From contig NZ_CP021914.1 in NCBI RefSeq assembly GCF_002814095.1, positions 283,722 through 347,721 on the forward strand: a stretch of 64,000 nucleotides of DNA, written 5' to 3'. Within the stretch, counting starts at the first letter, position 1. Each line of letters opens with the position of its first letter. This DNA is from Sagittula sp. P11 (GTDB lineage: Bacteria > Pseudomonadota > Alphaproteobacteria > Rhodobacterales > Rhodobacteraceae). Below, piece after piece: positions 63,111 to 64,000 of the stretch. The notes under the pieces are model-generated. The model was not told the origin of the DNA. It saw only the letters and a list, made by a program, of their open reading frames with translations, and searched no databases. A program made the translations under genes and the position numbers.

Positions 63111-64000
63111 GCGAGACCAGCCTTTCCGGCGGCATGACCCACACCCGCCCCCCCGGCGCCCTGCGCAGGTTCGCGGGCATGCGCGAGATGGGGCTGCTGT
63201 GCATCATTCTTGCGCTTTGTATCGTGATGAGCTTCGCCAGCCCCTATTTCCTGACCTGGTCGAACTTCCGGACCATCTTCCTCAGCTTTTCCATCGAAGG
63301 GATCGTGGTCATCGGCATGACGGTGCTGCTGATCGTCGGCGGGCTCGACCTGTCGGTTGGATCGGTGGTCTGCCTTGCGATGGTGGTCGCGGGCAAGCTG
63401 TTCCTGATGGGGCTGGACCCCTGGCTTGCCTCTGCGGCGGGGGTCGCGGCGGCGGCGGGGTCGGCGCGGCCATGGGCCTCTTCGTGGTGCGTGTCGGGCT
63501 GTCGCATTCATCGCGTCATTGGCTGCGATGGTGATCGTGCGGGGCCTGTGCCTTCTGATCACCAAGGGCACGCCGCTGTCGCTGTTCAGCCTGCCGCCCG
63601 AGTTCAAGTTCGTGGGGCAGGGCAGTCTTGGTGGCCTGCCGGTGGTGGTTCTGATCTTCATCGTGCTGGCGGTGGTCTTCGACTTCCTGCTGCGCCGTTC
63701 CGCGAAGTTCCGGACGATCTTCTATACCGGGTCGAACGAGAAGGCCGCCGAGTATTCCGGTATCCGTACCAAGCGCGTGATCTTCTGGGTGACGGTGCTG
63801 TGTTCCACCCTGACGGGCCTCGCGGGCGTGATCTTCATGGCGCGCTTCGGCTCGGCCACGCCGCAGTTCGGCGTCGGCATGGAGCTGAACGTGATCGCCG
63901 CGGCGGTGATCGGGGGCGCCTCGCTCAAGGGCGGGCAGGGCTCGATCTTCGGCGCGGTGCTTGGGGTGGCGCTTTTGTCGCTGGTGACCTCTTCTCTGAT
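63107..64000 (+). pseudogene. RbsC-type sugar ABC permease, two frame breaks, 3' end beyond the window
   Basis: The start overlaps the ATPase stop by 4 bases. The first frame reads LLCIILALCIVMSFASPYFL and VLLIVGGLDLSVGSVVCLAM (core GGLDLSVGS, the RbsC signature). It breaks at about 63460 in a G run, continues VGAAMGLFVVRVGLS, and breaks again at about 63504. From there it is open to the window end with VIVRGLCLLITKGTPLS, YTGSNEKAAEYSGI and VIAAAVIGGASLKGGQGSI. Both breaks are repaired by adding one G. The remaining helices lie outside the window. Confidence 0.82.

Noticed and set aside
1..64000. tRNA or rRNA genes
   Set aside because: No cloverleaf or rRNA-like segment was noticed in the intergenic spaces, although small RNA genes cannot be fully excluded by eye.

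Overview
The window is GC-rich DNA with tightly packed catabolic operons and a repABC plasmid replication module. Together with TRAP and tripartite tricarboxylate transporters, IS3/IS5/IS110 family remnants and many IclR regulators, this points to a large extrachromosomal replicon (plasmid or chromid) of an alphaproteobacterium, most likely Rhodobacterales (Roseobacter group). That assignment is an inference from gene content and style. No database search was run.

Left part (1-24.1 kb). A tricarboxylate-type transporter (tctA, tctB, with a divergent tctC-like binding protein) adjoins an acyl-CoA ligase, an enoyl-CoA hydratase and an IclR regulator. A lysine/2-aminoadipate catabolic block follows: HglS-type 2-oxoadipate dioxygenase, aldehyde dehydrogenase, aminotransferase and an ornithine-cyclodeaminase family reductase, with its own IclR. 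Next comes a second uptake-and-activation set on the minus strand: binding protein, ATPase, a permease in which both membrane subunits are fused, a paralogous acyl-CoA ligase, a saccharopine-dehydrogenase-like oxidoreductase, an enoyl-CoA hydratase and a third IclR. A three-subunit flavin/iron-sulfur amino-acid (hydroxyproline or opine type) dehydrogenase closes this part.

Middle part (24.2-51.6 kb). A scarred region holds a DctM with a lost C-terminus, an in-frame chimera of HMG-CoA lyase and DctQ, a CaiB CoA-transferase lacking its N-terminus, and an IS110 remnant fused against it. A cobalamin riboswitch and a BtuFCD-like importer follow, then an MFS transporter. An eight-gene minus-strand operon with mostly 4-base overlaps combines intradiol ring cleavage, meta-pathway hydratase and aldolase, type II dehydroquinase and a GntR regulator. 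The next block pairs an L-2-amino-thiazoline-4-carboxylate (ATC) hydrolase homologue with an M20 amidohydrolase, an FAD amine oxidase, a cysteine-desulfurase-like enzyme and a dipeptide-type ABC importer. A divergent VOC protein/Lrp pair accompanies it. I regard this last block as the best candidate for an undescribed sulfur/nitrogen scavenging pathway.

Right part (51.6-64 kb). An IS3-family element separates the catabolic DNA from repABC (repA, repB, repC on the minus strand), which has a convergent antisense RNA and three parS-like palindromes. Beyond it lie decayed MarR, AraC and IS5 pieces. Then come a DUF305 protein, an L,D-transpeptidase and a ribose-type ABC importer. DUF305 and all three importer genes carry single- or two-base frame breaks, mostly where one G or C is missing from a short run. 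That looks at least as much like sequencing error as true decay.
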